Positions 15,808-25,575 of a stretch of DNA of 64,000 bases are shown one piece after another. A model generated the notes under the pieces. The model saw only the letters and a program-made list of their open reading frames with translations, had not been told where the DNA came from and did not search any database. The translations under genes were made by a program, and so were the position numbers. The first letter of the stretch is position 1. The number at the start of each line of letters is the position of its first letter. This DNA is from PRO6 sp035565775 (GTDB lineage Bacteria > Pseudomonadota > Alphaproteobacteria > Rhizobiales > Xanthobacteraceae): assembly GCA_035565775.1 (NCBI GenBank), contig DATMRW010000023.1:248001-312000 (forward strand), read 5' to 3'.

Positions 15808-17967
15808 TTACACCGCCGCGGCCTTCGCTTCCTTGCGCCGGGCATGAAGGATGAACTCGGTGTAGCCGTTCGGCTGCTCGCGACCCTTGAACACGAGGTC
15901 GCAGGCGGCCTTGAAGGCGATGCCATCGAACTTCGGCGCCATCGGCTGATAGAGCGGATCGTCCGCGTTCTGACGGTCGACGACGACGGCCATGCGCTTC
16001 AGCGCATCCATCACCTGCTCCTCGGTCACGACGCCATGATGCAGCCAGTTTGCCAGATGCTGGCTGGAGATGCGCAGCGTGGCGCGGTCTTCCATCAGGC
16101 CGACATCGTGAATGTCCGGCACCTTCGAGCAGCCGACGCCCTGGTCGATCCAGCGCACGACATAGCCGAGGATGCCCTGACAGTTGTTGTCGATCTCCTG
16201 ACGAACATCGTCCGGCGCCCAGTTCGACTGCGAGACCGGGATCGTCAGGATGTCATCGAGGCTGGCGCGCTCGCGCGACTTCAGCTCGCGCTGGCGGGCC
16301 GCAACATCGACCTCGTGATAGTGCAGCGCGTGGAGCGTTGCGGCGGTCGGCGACGGCACCCACGCAGTCGATGCGCCGGCCTGCGGATGGCCGATCTTCT
16401 GCGCCACCATGTCAGCCATCTTGTCCGGCGCGGCCCACATGCCCTTGCCGATCTGGGCATGGCCGGGCAGGCCGTCGAGCAGGCCGGTATCGACGTTCGA
16501 GGCCTCATAGGCCTTGATCCAGGCTGTCGCCTTCATGTCGTTCTTGCGGATCATCGGGCCGGCTTCCATCGAGGTGTGGATTTCGTCGCCGGTGCGATCG
16601 AGGAAGCCGGTGTTGATGAACATCACGCGCTTCGACGCGTTCTGGATGCAGGCCTTGAGGTTGACCGTGGTGCGGCGCTCCTCGTCCATGATGCCGATCT
16701 TGAGCGTGTTCGCCGGCAGCTTGAGGAATTGCTCGACGCGATCGAAGATCTCACAGGCGAAGGCGACCTCGTCCGGGCCGTGCATCTTCGGCTTGACGAT
16801 ATAGGCCGAGCCGGTGCGGCTGTTGCGCAGGCCGGAGGAGTTCTTGAGATCGTGGATCGCAAGCACGCCCGAGACCGCGGCATCGAGCAGGCCTTCCGGG
16901 ATTTCGTTGCCGGCAGCATCAAGCACCGCATCGGTATACATGTGATGACCGACATTGCGCATCAGGAGCAGGCTGCGGCCGTGCAGCGTCAGCTCCTTGC
17001 CGTCCGGGGTCTTGTAGACGCGGTCGGCGTGCATGGTGCGCTTGACCGTCTTGCCGCCTTTCTCGAAGTCGGCTTCCAGCGTGCCCATGAGAAGGCCGAG
17101 TGTGTTGCGATAAACCAGCACCTTGTCCTCGGCATCGACCGCAGCAACGCTGTCTTCCATGTCGAGGATGGTGCTGATGGCGGCCTCGATCACCATGTCA
17201 GCGACGCCGGCGGCATCGTCCTTGCCGATGGCGCTGTTACGATCGATGCGGATGTCGATGTGCAGGCCGTTGTTCACGAGCAGCACCGATGACGGCGCGG
17301 CGGCATCGCCCTGATAGCCGGCGAGCTGCGCCGAATTTTTCAGCGAGGTCGTCTGGCCGTTGCCGAGGGTGACCGCGAGCTTGCCGTTCTCGATGCGATA
17401 GCCGGTCGCATCCGCATGGCTGCCGCCGGCGAGCGGCGCGGCCTGATCGAGAAATGCCTTGGCCTTGGCGATGACCTTCGCCCCGCGCGCCTTGTCGTAG
17501 CCGCGCGCTTCATTGGCCTCATGAGGAATGACGTCGGTGCCATAGAGCGCGTCATAGAGGCTGCCCCAGCGCGCGTTGGCGGCGTTCAGCGCATAGCGCG
17601 CATTGGTGAGCGGAACGACAAGCTGCGGGCCGCAAATCGTCGAGATTTCCTCGTCGACATTCGCGGTTTCCACGGGGCGCGTCTCCGGCTCCGGTATCAA
17701 GTAGCCGATATCCTTCAAAAACGCCTTGTAGGCGGCGAAGTCGAAGGTCTTGCCCTTGTTGGCGCGGTGCCAATCGTCGATCTTGACCTGCAGCCGATCG
17801 CGAACAGCGAGCAATTCCTGATTGCGCGGCGCGAGATCGCGGACCATGCCCGCAAGGCCGGCCCAAAACTCATCCGCTGCGACGCCGGTGCCTTTTACGG
17901 CCTCTTTCTCGATGAAATCGAACAGGACGGGGGCAATCTTCAATCCATGCGCTTCGATACGGGTCAT
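15808..17967 (-). CDS. glcB: Malate synthase G
   Basis: 719 residues, the usual length of the G isoform, from the ATG at 17967; the frame stays open about 200 codons upstream, but those residues resemble no protein. Conserved regions include the catalytic D-M-E-D-S-V segment, G-R-S-L-L-L-M-R-N-V-G-H-H-M and the K-P-K-M-H-G-P-D-E-V-A-F block. It condenses glyoxylate and acetyl-CoA to malate. Isocitrate lyase is not in the window, so it may serve either the glyoxylate bypass or glycolate use. Monocistronic between a strong terminator and a 626-bp gene-free region. Confidence 0.97.
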   Translation of the reverse strand: MTRIEAHGLKIAPVLFDFIEKEAVKGTGVAADEFWAGLAGMVRDLAPRNQELLAVRDRLQVKIDDWHRANKGKTFDFAAYKAFLKDIGYLIPEPETRPVETANVDEEISTICGPQLVVPLTNARYALNAANARWGSLYDALYGTDVIPHEANEARGYDKARGAKVIAKAKAFLDQAAPLAGGSHADATGYRIENGKLAVTLGNGQTTSLKNSAQLAGYQGDAAAPSSVLLVNNGLHIDIRIDRNSAIGKDDAAGVADMVIEAAISTILDMEDSVAAVDAEDKVLVYRNTLGLLMGTLEADFEKGGKTVKRTMHADRVYKTPDGKELTLHGRSLLLMRNVGHHMYTDAVLDAAGNEIPEGLLDAAVSGVLAIHDLKNSSGLRNSRTGSAYIVKPKMHGPDEVAFACEIFDRVEQFLKLPANTLKIGIMDEERRTTVNLKACIQNASKRVMFINTGFLDRTGDEIHTSMEAGPMIRKNDMKATAWIKAYEASNVDTGLLDGLPGHAQIGKGMWAAPDKMADMVAQKIGHPQAGASTAWVPSPTAATLHALHYHEVDVAARQRELKSRERASLDDILTIPVSQSNWAPDDVRQEIDNNCQGILGYVVRWIDQGVGCSKVPDIHDVGLMEDRATLRISSQHLANWLHHGVVTEEQVMDALKRMAVVVDRQNADDPLYQPMAPKFDGIAFKAACDLVFKGREQPNGYTEFILHARRKEAKAAAV

Positions 17968-18593
17968 AATTCGCGGTCTCACGGAATAAAATGGTGATTG
18001 GTGCTTGCGGTGCGGGCCAAAACCCTCAGGACAATCTCTTTTAGCGCCAAACCGGCCACGATGAGAAGGCTTTTGCCACCAGACGGCGAAACCGCCGTTC
18101 GAGCTCGTCTGGCACCCCGAGGCCCGGGCAAAGGCGGCGACGAAGCCGATCTGATTGATCCGCAGAAATTTGGCGTGCTTTGCTGTCCTATTTTCGAGCA
18201 GGTGACTTTTCGAGACGGTCACCGGCGCGTGATCTTCGCGCGGTTGTGACGGCTCCTGCATTTGCGGAGGTCGACCATCGCCGCGCGACGATCCGTCGCT
18301 TGGATAACTATTTTCCAGGTGACGTTTTTGATCCGCGCGATCGCAAAGAAGGTGTCGGTAAGGGCGTCCGGCAGAATTTTGGGGTGAACGCGCAAGCCCG
18401 GCGCATCGCCGGTTCTCATACCTCGGATGGCATTGCCGACCGGCGGAACAGTGGAATGTGGCATCGATACGGCGCTCGCCTGCGAGGAACGAAATTTCCT
18501 CTCCGTCGAGCGTTTCCAAGCGCGGTTCATTGACAGCACCGGCAATCTTCGGGATTTTGTTGCGCCGCGCGACTCTCATCGATGGAGAGAACA
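17968..18593. other. 626-bp gene-free region between glcB and sulfate operon
   Basis: Open frames exist on both strands but have no ribosome sites, no recognisable motif and compositions typical of random GC-rich DNA. It must carry the divergent promoters of glcB and the sulfate transporter operon. No clear operator or riboswitch was recognised. Confidence 0.5.
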
Positions 18594-19583
18594 ATGTCGC
18601 CTCGCATCATTGCACTTGCGATCGCCTGTCTGTGGTCGATGGCGGCAAACGCCGCCGACGTCTCGCTCCTTAACGTATCCTATGATCCGACGCGCGAGCT
18701 CTACATCGACTTCAACAAGTCATTCAGCGCGGCCTACCTCAAGGAGACCGGCAACAAGGTGACGGTGCGGCAATCGCACAGTGGCTCCGGCAAGCAGGCG
18801 CGCTCGGTGATCGACGGCCTGCAGGCTGATGTCGTGACGCTTGCTCTGGCCTATGACATCGATGCGATCGCCGCCAAGGGATTGCTCAGCGCCGATTGGC
18901 AGAAACGGTTGCCCAACAATTCCTCGCCCTATACTTCGACGATCGTTTTCCTCGTTCGCAAGGGAAATCCGAAAGGGATCAAGGATTGGGACGATCTCGT
19001 CAAAGGCGGCGTCAGCGTCATCACCCCCAATCCGAAAACGTCGGGCGGCGCGCGCTGGAATTATCTCGCGGCGTGGGGCTATGCGCTGAAGAAATACGGC
19101 TCGCAGGACAAGGCGCGTGAGTTCGTCGCGGGCATGTACAAAAATGTCCCGGTGCTCGATATCGGCGCACGCGGCTCGACGGTGACGTTTGCCGAACGCG
19201 GTGTCGGCGACGTTCTGGTGGATTGGGAGAACGAGGCGTTCCTGGCGCTGAAGCAATACGGCCCCGACAAATTCGAGATCGTCATTCCCTCGCTGTCGAT
19301 CCTCGCGGAGCCGCCGGTTGCGGTGGTTGATGCCGTCGTCGAGCGGAAGGGAACCAGAGCGGCCGCCGAAGCCTATCTCAGATACTGGTACACGATGGAC
19401 GGGCAGGAGATTGCCGCGCGCAACTTCTACCGTCCCCGCAATCCGGATGTGGCGAGGAAGTATGACAAGCAGTTCGCCAAGGTCAGCCTGTTCACCATCG
19501 ACGAGGTGTTCGGCGGCTGGACCAAGGCGCAGAGCGAACATTTCAGCGACGGCGGCGTATTCGATTCGATCTACAAGAATTGA
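18594..19583 (+). CDS. Sulfate ABC transporter substrate-binding protein
   Basis: 329 residues from the ATG at 18594, with GGAGA five bases upstream. The signal peptide ends at A-N-A-A-D (about residue 20). The sulfate/thiosulfate-binding signature is clear: N-V-S-Y-D-P-T-R-E-L-Y near residue 27, then Q-S-H-S-G-S-G-K-Q-A-R and N-P-K-T-S-G-G-A-R-W-N-Y. It binds sulfate in the periplasm for the CysTWA transporter encoded next. Whether it is CysP or Sbp cannot be told from motifs. Its TGA overlaps a possible ATG of the permease gene. Confidence 0.95.
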   Translation: MSPRIIALAIACLWSMAANAADVSLLNVSYDPTRELYIDFNKSFSAAYLKETGNKVTVRQSHSGSGKQARSVIDGLQADVVTLALAYDIDAIAAKGLLSADWQKRLPNNSSPYTSTIVFLVRKGNPKGIKDWDDLVKGGVSVITPNPKTSGGARWNYLAAWGYALKKYGSQDKAREFVAGMYKNVPVLDIGARGSTVTFAERGVGDVLVDWENEAFLALKQYGPDKFEIVIPSLSILAEPPVAVVDAVVERKGTRAAAEAYLRYWYTMDGQEIAARNFYRPRNPDVARKYDKQFAKVSLFTIDEVFGGWTKAQSEHFSDGGVFDSIYKN

Positions 19584-19687
19584 TGGTGCGGCGGCGCGCG
19601 ATCGATGTTGTCTCAGTCGGGGCATCGGGTGACAGGGGGCGGCTGCGTGAGCTGCTAAAGAGGCGAGGTCTTGGTGAGGCGACTTCG

Positions 19688-20530
19688 GTGGTGAAAGCGA
19701 CCAGGTTCAGGCGGCAGAGTTCGTTGCCGGGTTTCGGGCTGACCCTCGGGATAAGCCTGATGTGGCTAACGTTGATCGTTCTGATCCCGCTCAGCGCGCT
19801 GTTCGTCAAAACCATGGAGCTGACGCCGGCCCAGTTTCTCGACATCATTCTCAGCGCCCGCACCTTCAATGCCCTGAAGCTGTCGTTCGGCCTGTCGCTG
19901 GCGGCGGCGGTGACGAGCCTCGTCATGGGCCTCATCGTGGTGTGGGCCCTTGTGCGCTATCGTTTTCCCGGCCGCCGATTGTTCGACGCCATCGTCGACA
20001 TTCCGTTTGCGCTCCCGACCGCGGTGGCCGGCATTTCCCTCACCGCGCTGTTCGCGCCGACCGGCTGGCTCGGTGCGCCGCTGGCGGGGATGGGCATCAA
20101 GGTCGCGTTCACCCCGCTCGGCATTTTCGTCGCGATGGTCTTTATCGGGTTTCCCTTCGTCGTCCGCACCGTCGAGCCGGTGTTGGCCGATCTCGAATGC
20201 GAACTTGAGGAGGTCGCCGTCAGTCTCGGCGCCAACCGCTGGCAGGTGATCGCGCGGGTGATCTTTCCGACGCTGCTGCCGGCGATCCTGACCGGCTTTG
20301 CGCTGGCTTTCGCCCGGGCCGTCGGAGAATACGGTTCGGTGATCTTCATCGCCGGCAATCTGCCGAATATCTCGGAAATCGCGCCGCTGCTGATCGTCAT
20401 CCGGCTCGCCGAGTTTCGTTATGCCGATGCGGCCGCGATAGCGGTGGCGATGCTGATTGTCGCGTTTCTTGTACTGTTCCTGATCAACCGGCTGCAGCGC
20501 TGGGCGCAGTTCCGCGCGCCGGAATTATAA
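19688..20530 (+). CDS. cysT: Sulfate ABC transporter permease CysT
   Basis: 280 residues from a GTG at 19688 preceded by GAGG. An ATG at 19583, overlapping the previous stop, would add 35 polar residues that are not typical of CysT (usual length about 280). Start therefore uncertain. Six membrane helices, and the EAA-type loop E-E-V-A-V-S-L-G-A-N-R-W-Q near residue 180, which contacts the ATPase. Forms the channel with CysW. Confidence 0.93.
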   Translation: MVKATRFRRQSSLPGFGLTLGISLMWLTLIVLIPLSALFVKTMELTPAQFLDIILSARTFNALKLSFGLSLAAAVTSLVMGLIVVWALVRYRFPGRRLFDAIVDIPFALPTAVAGISLTALFAPTGWLGAPLAGMGIKVAFTPLGIFVAMVFIGFPFVVRTVEPVLADLECELEEVAVSLGANRWQVIARVIFPTLLPAILTGFALAFARAVGEYGSVIFIAGNLPNISEIAPLLIVIRLAEFRYADAAAIAVAMLIVAFLVLFLINRLQRWAQFRAPEL

Positions 20531-20543
20531 GGGGAGCGCGCCG

Positions 20544-21428
20544 ATGACCACGCTTCCCCAGGCTCCGCCACGCCCGCTTGCCCGCGGCGCGGTTGCCAGT
20601 CCGCTGACCGAGCCGCGCTGGATCCGCTTGGTGATCATCGGCATCTCGATCGCGTTTCTGTCGGTGTTCATTGTCCTGCCGCTGGTCGTTGTGTTCGCGC
20701 AGGCGCTGGCGAGTGGCGTTCCCGCCTATTTCGCGGCGCTGGCAGATCCAGAGGCTCTGTTGGCCATCCGCCTGACGCTGATCACCGCGGCGATTTCTGT
20801 GTCGCTCAACCTCGTGTTCGGCGTGATCATGGCCTGGGCGATCGCAAAATTCGAGTTCACCGGCAAGACGCTGCTGATCTCACTGGTCGATCTTCCGTTC
20901 TCGATCAGCCCGGTGATCGCCGGTCTCGTGTTCGTGCTCCTGTTCGGCATGCAGGGCTTTTTCGGCGCGTGGCTGGTTGCCCACAACATCCCGATCCTCT
21001 ATGCGCTGCCGGGCATCGTGCTCGCCACGATCTTCGTGACGTTCCCGTTCGTGGTTCGCGAACTGGTGCCGCTGATGACGCAGCAGGGCACGCAGGAGGA
21101 GGAGGCGGCGATCTCGCTCGGCGCATCGGGCCTGAAGACGTTCTGGCGCGTCACTCTGCCCAATATCAAATGGGGCCTGCTCTATGGCGTATTGCTGTGC
21201 AATGCACGCGCCATGGGCGAGTTCGGCGCGGTGTCGGTGGTTTCCGGGCAGGTGCGTGGCGAAACGAATACGATGCCGCTCCTCGTGGAAATTCTTTATA
21301 ATGACTACCAGTTCGTGGCGTCATTCGCGGTTGCGTCCCTGCTGGCCTTTCTGGCGGTCGTGACGTTGGTCGCCAAGGTGGTGCTTGAAAGGCAGCTCGC
21401 GGAAGGTCAGCAATCCAGTGACAATTAA
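20544..21428 (+). CDS. cysW: Sulfate ABC transporter permease CysW
   Basis: 294 residues; AAGGGGAG precedes the ATG. Six membrane helices and the EAA loop E-E-E-A-A-I-S-L-G-A-S-G near residue 190. The N-terminal 25 residues are Pro/Ala-rich and cytosolic. Partner of CysT in the inner membrane; 13 bp separate the two genes and cysA overlaps the 3' end. Confidence 0.95.
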   Translation: MTTLPQAPPRPLARGAVASPLTEPRWIRLVIIGISIAFLSVFIVLPLVVVFAQALASGVPAYFAALADPEALLAIRLTLITAAISVSLNLVFGVIMAWAIAKFEFTGKTLLISLVDLPFSISPVIAGLVFVLLFGMQGFFGAWLVAHNIPILYALPGIVLATIFVTFPFVVRELVPLMTQQGTQEEEAAISLGASGLKTFWRVTLPNIKWGLLYGVLLCNARAMGEFGAVSVVSGQVRGETNTMPLLVEILYNDYQFVASFAVASLLAFLAVVTLVAKVVLERQLAEGQQSSDN

Positions 21429-22467
21429 GCTTCGCAACATCGTAAAGCGCTTCGGTTCCTTCACCGCGCTCGATCGCGTCGATCTTGTGGTGGAGACCGG
21501 CGAACTGGTTGCGCTGCTCGGCCCGTCGGGGTCGGGAAAGACCACGCTGTTGCGGATCATCGCCGGCCTCGACTGGCCCGATGAGGGTGAAATCCATTTC
21601 AACGGCGAGGACGCGCTGCGCCGGGGCGCCGGCGAGCGCAACGTCGGCTTCGTGTTTCAGCACTACGCGCTGTTCCGGCACATGACGGTGTTCGAGAACG
21701 TCGCCTTCGGGTTGCGGGTGCAGCCGCGCGCGGTGCGCAGGCCCGAAGCGGCGATCCGGGCGCGGGTCGAGGAACTGCTCGACCTCGTGCAGCTGCGCTG
21801 GCTGGCCGACCGCTATCCGAGCCAGCTCTCGGGCGGGCAGCGCCAGCGCATCGCTCTGGCGCGGGCTCTGGCGATCGAGCCGCGCATCCTCTTGCTGGAC
21901 GAGCCGTTCGGCGCGCTCGATGCGCAGGTCCGCAAAGAGTTGCGGCAGTGGCTGCGCAATCTGCATGACGAGATCCACGTGACCTCAATCTTCGTCACCC
22001 ACGATCAGGAGGAGGCGCTCGAGGTCGCCAACCGCGTCGTGGTGATGGACAAGGGGCGCATCGAGCAGATCGGCACCCCCAGCGAGGTCTATGACAATCC
22101 GGCTACCGCGTTCGTCCATTCCTTCATCGGCGAATCGATCGTGCTACCGGTCGATGTGGTCGAGGGCGAGGTACGGCTTGGCGGCGGCGTCCTCAAGCTC
22201 GAAACCAACGGCGCGAGCCCCGGCCCCTCGCAGCTCTTCGTGCGCCGGCACGACATGGATGTCGGGCCGGCCGGCAGCGGCGCCTTCGAGGGCGCGGTTC
22301 GGCGGGTGCGCAATTTCGGCGCGGTGCAGCGGGCGGACGTCGCGCTGACCTCGCTCGCCGCCGAGACGCTGATCGAGATCGATACGCCGCGCGACTGTTC
22401 CCTGCGGCCGGGCGACGTCGTCGGGCTGCATCCGCGCCGCTACAGGATCTTCGCCGGGCAGGCCTGA
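21418..22467 (+). CDS. cysA: Sulfate ABC transporter ATP-binding protein CysA
   Basis: 349 residues from a GTG at 21418 that overlaps cysW by 11 bp, with GGAAGG upstream. Walker A G-P-S-G-S-G-K-T at 35-42, Q-loop F-Q-H-Y-A-L-F, signature L-S-G-G-Q-R-Q-R, Walker B I-L-L-L-D-E-P-F-G-A-L-D and switch T-H-D-Q-E-E-A. A C-terminal TOBE-like domain (about 240-349) contains the V-R-R-H-D-M segment typical of CysA. It powers sulfate or thiosulfate import. Confidence 0.95.
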   Translation: MTIKLRNIVKRFGSFTALDRVDLVVETGELVALLGPSGSGKTTLLRIIAGLDWPDEGEIHFNGEDALRRGAGERNVGFVFQHYALFRHMTVFENVAFGLRVQPRAVRRPEAAIRARVEELLDLVQLRWLADRYPSQLSGGQRQRIALARALAIEPRILLLDEPFGALDAQVRKELRQWLRNLHDEIHVTSIFVTHDQEEALEVANRVVVMDKGRIEQIGTPSEVYDNPATAFVHSFIGESIVLPVDVVEGEVRLGGGVLKLETNGASPGPSQLFVRRHDMDVGPAGSGAFEGAVRRVRNFGAVQRADVALTSLAAETLIEIDTPRDCSLRPGDVVGLHPRRYRIFAGQA

Positions 22468-22473
22468 CGGAAT

Positions 22474-22489
22474 CTGCGGAAAGCCGCAG
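22474..22489 (+). terminator. Small hairpin after cysA
   Basis: CTGCGG, loop AAAG, CCGCAG, 7 bp after the stop. No T-run; weak terminator at best. Confidence 0.35.
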
Positions 22490-22550
22490 TCGTTCACCAT
22501 TCAGCCACTGTTGGCATGCAACAACGGGCATCATTTTGGGGGTAGCCTTC

Positions 22551-23060
22551 ATGTTGCGTGCGACTGCACTTCTTTCGGCCGCGTTGTTGCTGAGTGCCTG
22601 CGGGAGTGTCGAGCGCGCGGAGCCGGAGCAGCCGGCCTTCTATCTCAGCATGGCCAAGGGCGGCGCGGTGCTCGATTCGCAGGTCGCCGCCTCGATGATC
22701 TCCGGCTATCGCAGGAACAACGGCCTCGGCGCCGTCACCGTGGACCCGGAACTGACGCGGCTCGCGGAAGCGCAGTCGATGGCGATGGCCAAGCGCAACA
22801 AGCTCGATCATGACGTCGCCGGCACCCTGGTCCAGCGGATCAAGGCGTCCGGCTATGACGCGGTCGTCGCGGTCGAGAACGTTTCCGCCGGCTACCACAC
22901 CCTTGCAGAGGCCTTTTCCGGCTGGCGCGATTCCCCGCCGCACCGGGACAACATGCTCAAGCGCGGCGTGACCAAGATGGGCATTGCCGCGAGCTATGCG
23001 CCAAATACCAAGTACAAGGTGTTCTGGACATTGATCCTTGCCGCGCCGGACGTAAAGTAA
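22551..23060 (+). CDS. CAP (SCP/PR-1) domain lipoprotein
   Basis: 169 residues from the ATG at 22551, with a GGGGG run 8 bases upstream. Lipobox L-L-S-A-C with lipidation Cys17. The CAP fold is marked by H-D-V-A near residue 87, E-N-V-S-A-G-Y, and the G-W-R-D-S-P-P-H-R-D-N-M block around 125-136. Bacterial CAP lipoproteins are envelope proteins of mostly unknown role; some bind lipids or have putative hydrolase activity. Single gene between cysA and bdhA. Confidence 0.9.
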   Translation: MLRATALLSAALLLSACGSVERAEPEQPAFYLSMAKGGAVLDSQVAASMISGYRRNNGLGAVTVDPELTRLAEAQSMAMAKRNKLDHDVAGTLVQRIKASGYDAVVAVENVSAGYHTLAEAFSGWRDSPPHRDNMLKRGVTKMGIAASYAPNTKYKVFWTLILAAPDVK

Positions 23061-23136
23061 CGGGCATCGCAAGGCGTGCCTGCACCGGGAAAAGCCGGGT
23101 GGGCCGCGTGCAATCAATCAGGGCGAAGGAACGAAC

Positions 23137-23925
23137 ATGGTGTCGCTGACAGGCAAGACGGCGGTTGTGACAGGATCGACGAGCGGCATCGGTCTCGCCT
23201 GCGCGAGGGCCATGGCCAAAGCCGGCGCCAATGTCGTGATCAACGGCTTCGGCGCGGCGGAAGACATCGAGCGCGAGCGCTCCGGCATCGAGCGCGAATT
23301 CGGCGTCAAGGCCATCCATTCGCCCGCCGACATGAGCAAGCCCGCCGAGATCGCCGAGATGATCGCGCTTGGTGAAAAGACCTTTGGCTCGGTCGATGTG
23401 CTGATCAATAATGCCGGCATCCAGTTCGTGTCGCCGGTCGAGGATTTCCCGACCGAGAAGTGGGATGCGATCATCGCCATCAACCTGTCTTCGGCGTTTC
23501 ATGCGATTCACGGCACCGTGCCCGGCATGAAAAAGCGTGGATGGGGGCGTATCATCAGCACTGCATCGGCGCATTCGCTGGTGGCCTCGCCCTACAAGGC
23601 GGCCTATGTCGCGGCCAAGCATGGCATCGCCGGCCTCACCAAGACCGTGGCGCTGGAGCTCGCGCAGTTCAAGATCACCTGCAACTGTATCAGCCCCGGC
23701 TATGTCTGGACGCCGTTGGTCGAAAAGCAGATCCCCGACACGATGAAGTCGCGCGGGCTGACCAAGGAACAGGTGATCAACGACGTGATGCTCGCGGCCC
23801 AGCCGACCAAGCAGTTCGTGACGCCCGAGCAGGTCGCCGCCATGGCGCTCTATCTGTGCGGCGATGACGCAAGCCAGATCACCGGCGCCAACTTCTCGAT
23901 CGACGGCGGCTGGACCGCGGCCTGA
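23137..23925 (+). CDS. bdhA: 3-hydroxybutyrate dehydrogenase (SDR family)
   Basis: 262 residues. NAD-binding T12-G-S-T-S-G-I-G, N-N-A-G at 91-94, catalytic Ser near 144, Tyr157 and Lys161. The Q-F-V-S-P-V-E-D-F-P segment and overall length match D-beta-hydroxybutyrate dehydrogenase, which interconverts 3-hydroxybutyrate and acetoacetate during polyhydroxybutyrate breakdown. AAGGAAC precedes the ATG. The stop lies inside a terminator shared with the convergent flippase gene. Confidence 0.93.
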   Translation: MVSLTGKTAVVTGSTSGIGLACARAMAKAGANVVINGFGAAEDIERERSGIEREFGVKAIHSPADMSKPAEIAEMIALGEKTFGSVDVLINNAGIQFVSPVEDFPTEKWDAIIAINLSSAFHAIHGTVPGMKKRGWGRIISTASAHSLVASPYKAAYVAAKHGIAGLTKTVALELAQFKITCNCISPGYVWTPLVEKQIPDTMKSRGLTKEQVINDVMLAAQPTKQFVTPEQVAAMALYLCGDDASQITGANFSIDGGWTAA

Positions 23926-23940
23926 TCTTCAGGCCGTTTT
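23918..23940 (+). terminator. Terminator containing both stop codons of convergent genes
   Basis: CGGCCTGA (23918-23925), loop TCT, TCAGGCCG (23929-23936), then TTTT. The left arm ends with the bdhA TGA and the right arm begins with the complement of the flippase TGA. Confidence 0.8.
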
Positions 23941-25287
23941 CCGCCGCCGGAATCTCGGCAGCACGTGCAGGCCGAGGCGGCGGCGGGTGATCCAGAACAG
24001 CAGCATCGTCTCGCAGCTCAGCGAGATCGCCGTCGCGGTCGCCGCGCCGTGGCCGCCATAGTCCGGCACCAGCAGCAGGCACAGCGCGAAATTCATGAAG
24101 AAGGCCATGCCATAGGCCAACGCGCACATGTGCTGCTGGCCGAGCATGTTCAGCAGCCGCTCGACCGGGCCGATCGCGGCGCGCACCACAAGGCCGATCG
24201 CGCTGATGAACATGATATCGTAGCCGGCGATGAAACGCGGGCCGAACAGCCAGAGCAGCGGCTTGCCGAGAGCAAGCAGCGCGACGGTGGCGGCGACGGT
24301 TGGCCAGAAGGTCCATTTGATCGCGTGCTGGACGTAGGCGGAGAGCCCTTCCTTGTCGCCGGCGGCATTATAGGCGGCGAAGCGGTGGGCGGTGGTGGCC
24401 GACATCGCGTAGTGAATGAACGACACCAGCGCCAGCGTCTTGACCACGGCGAAGTAGACGCCGACCTCCTCCGACGACCGGAACTGCTGCAGCATCAGAA
24501 TGTCGGTATAGGCGAGCAGCAGGTAGAAGCTCTCGACCATCATGATCGGGAGCGAGACCGCGAGCCAGCTTTTGATGTTGCGGGTCTTTGCCCCCGGCGG
24601 CACCGTCCGTCGCAGGCGGCGGTTGAGCAAAATCATCTGGCCGAGGAGGGAGAGCCAGACCGCCGCGCAGCTCGCGCCCATCGCGCCGGCAGCATCAAGG
24701 CCGATGCCGAGCGCCACCGCGCCCGCGACGATGGCGATGATCAGCGTCTGGCGGGCGATGAATTGCGGGATCAGGCCGAGCTGCATCCAGTCATGGGAGC
24801 GGGCGATGCCGTCCTGGGTATTGGCGACCACGAATGCGGGCAGGGTCGCGCAGGCGATCAGGAGCGGCGTCACCATGACTGCCGGCAGGGCGGACGCGGC
24901 GATGGCGATGCCGGCCGCCAGCGCCGCGGCGACAGTCGCCGACACGCCGAAGGTGAGCCAGCGGCTGCCGGAGAGAAAGCCGCGCAGCGCGTCGAGATCG
25001 TTCCGGGCGCGATATTCGGGAATGAGCTTTTGCGCCGAGACGGCGATGCCGAAATCCATCAGGCTGCCGATCAGCATCAGCCACGTCCAGACATAGACGT
25101 AGACGCCGAAGTCCGAGCCGGTCATCCACCGTGCCAAGACAATCTGGGAGACATAGGCGAGGCCGGCACTGATGACGCGGATCAGGAAGATCGTGCTCGC
25201 CAGGCGGTTGGTGGTCGAGGCCGCGCTGGTGCCGCCCATCGTCGCCCGCAGCCGTGCGATCAGCTTGTTGAGACTGCTCACGGGCAT
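23929..25287 (-). CDS. Polysaccharide flippase (MOP/Wzx-like)
   Basis: 452 residues from the ATG at 25287; the upstream open extension looks non-coding. About 12 to 14 hydrophobic helices spread along the length, with the usual short charged loops of lipopolysaccharide/polysaccharide exporters. It would flip undecaprenyl-linked glycans across the inner membrane. No glycosyltransferases are nearby, so the glycan is unknown. The start has only a weak ribosome site. Convergent with bdhA, separated by 3 bp. Confidence 0.85.
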   Translation of the reverse strand: MPVSSLNKLIARLRATMGGTSAASTTNRLASTIFLIRVISAGLAYVSQIVLARWMTGSDFGVYVYVWTWLMLIGSLMDFGIAVSAQKLIPEYRARNDLDALRGFLSGSRWLTFGVSATVAAALAAGIAIAASALPAVMVTPLLIACATLPAFVVANTQDGIARSHDWMQLGLIPQFIARQTLIIAIVAGAVALGIGLDAAGAMGASCAAVWLSLLGQMILLNRRLRRTVPPGAKTRNIKSWLAVSLPIMMVESFYLLLAYTDILMLQQFRSSEEVGVYFAVVKTLALVSFIHYAMSATTAHRFAAYNAAGDKEGLSAYVQHAIKWTFWPTVAATVALLALGKPLLWLFGPRFIAGYDIMFISAIGLVVRAAIGPVERLLNMLGQQHMCALAYGMAFFMNFALCLLLVPDYGGHGAATATAISLSCETMLLFWITRRRLGLHVLPRFRRRKTA

Positions 25288-25575
25288 TGCGGGGCGGTTT
25301 CCTGATTCCGTGTGACGGCGTGGCGTTTTCTGGCATCGATCGTGTGGCGAGACGCTGCGGACCGATGCCGGGCAAGCGATCACTGGTCGACGCGGCGCGG
25401 TTTGCCAACCCGGCGGCAGCCCGGAGGTCGCCCACGGCCCGGTCTAGCAACGATGTCTTAACATCGGGTTCGGCGGGGGCGTGCGCGGCATTTTGGCTCG
25501 AGATATCAACAGGCCATCAAGAAGGTCGCCGGCCTTTGCGAGCCGGCGGCCTCAAAACCTGCGGTGACGGCAAGC

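Noticed and set aside
18180..18533. A 117-codon plus-strand frame before the sulfate operon
   Set aside because: Arg/Gly-rich random-looking translation and no start signal.
17968..18594. A 209-codon upstream extension of malate synthase
   Set aside because: The usual malate synthase G start lies at 17967; the extension has no matching motif and would be an unusual fusion.
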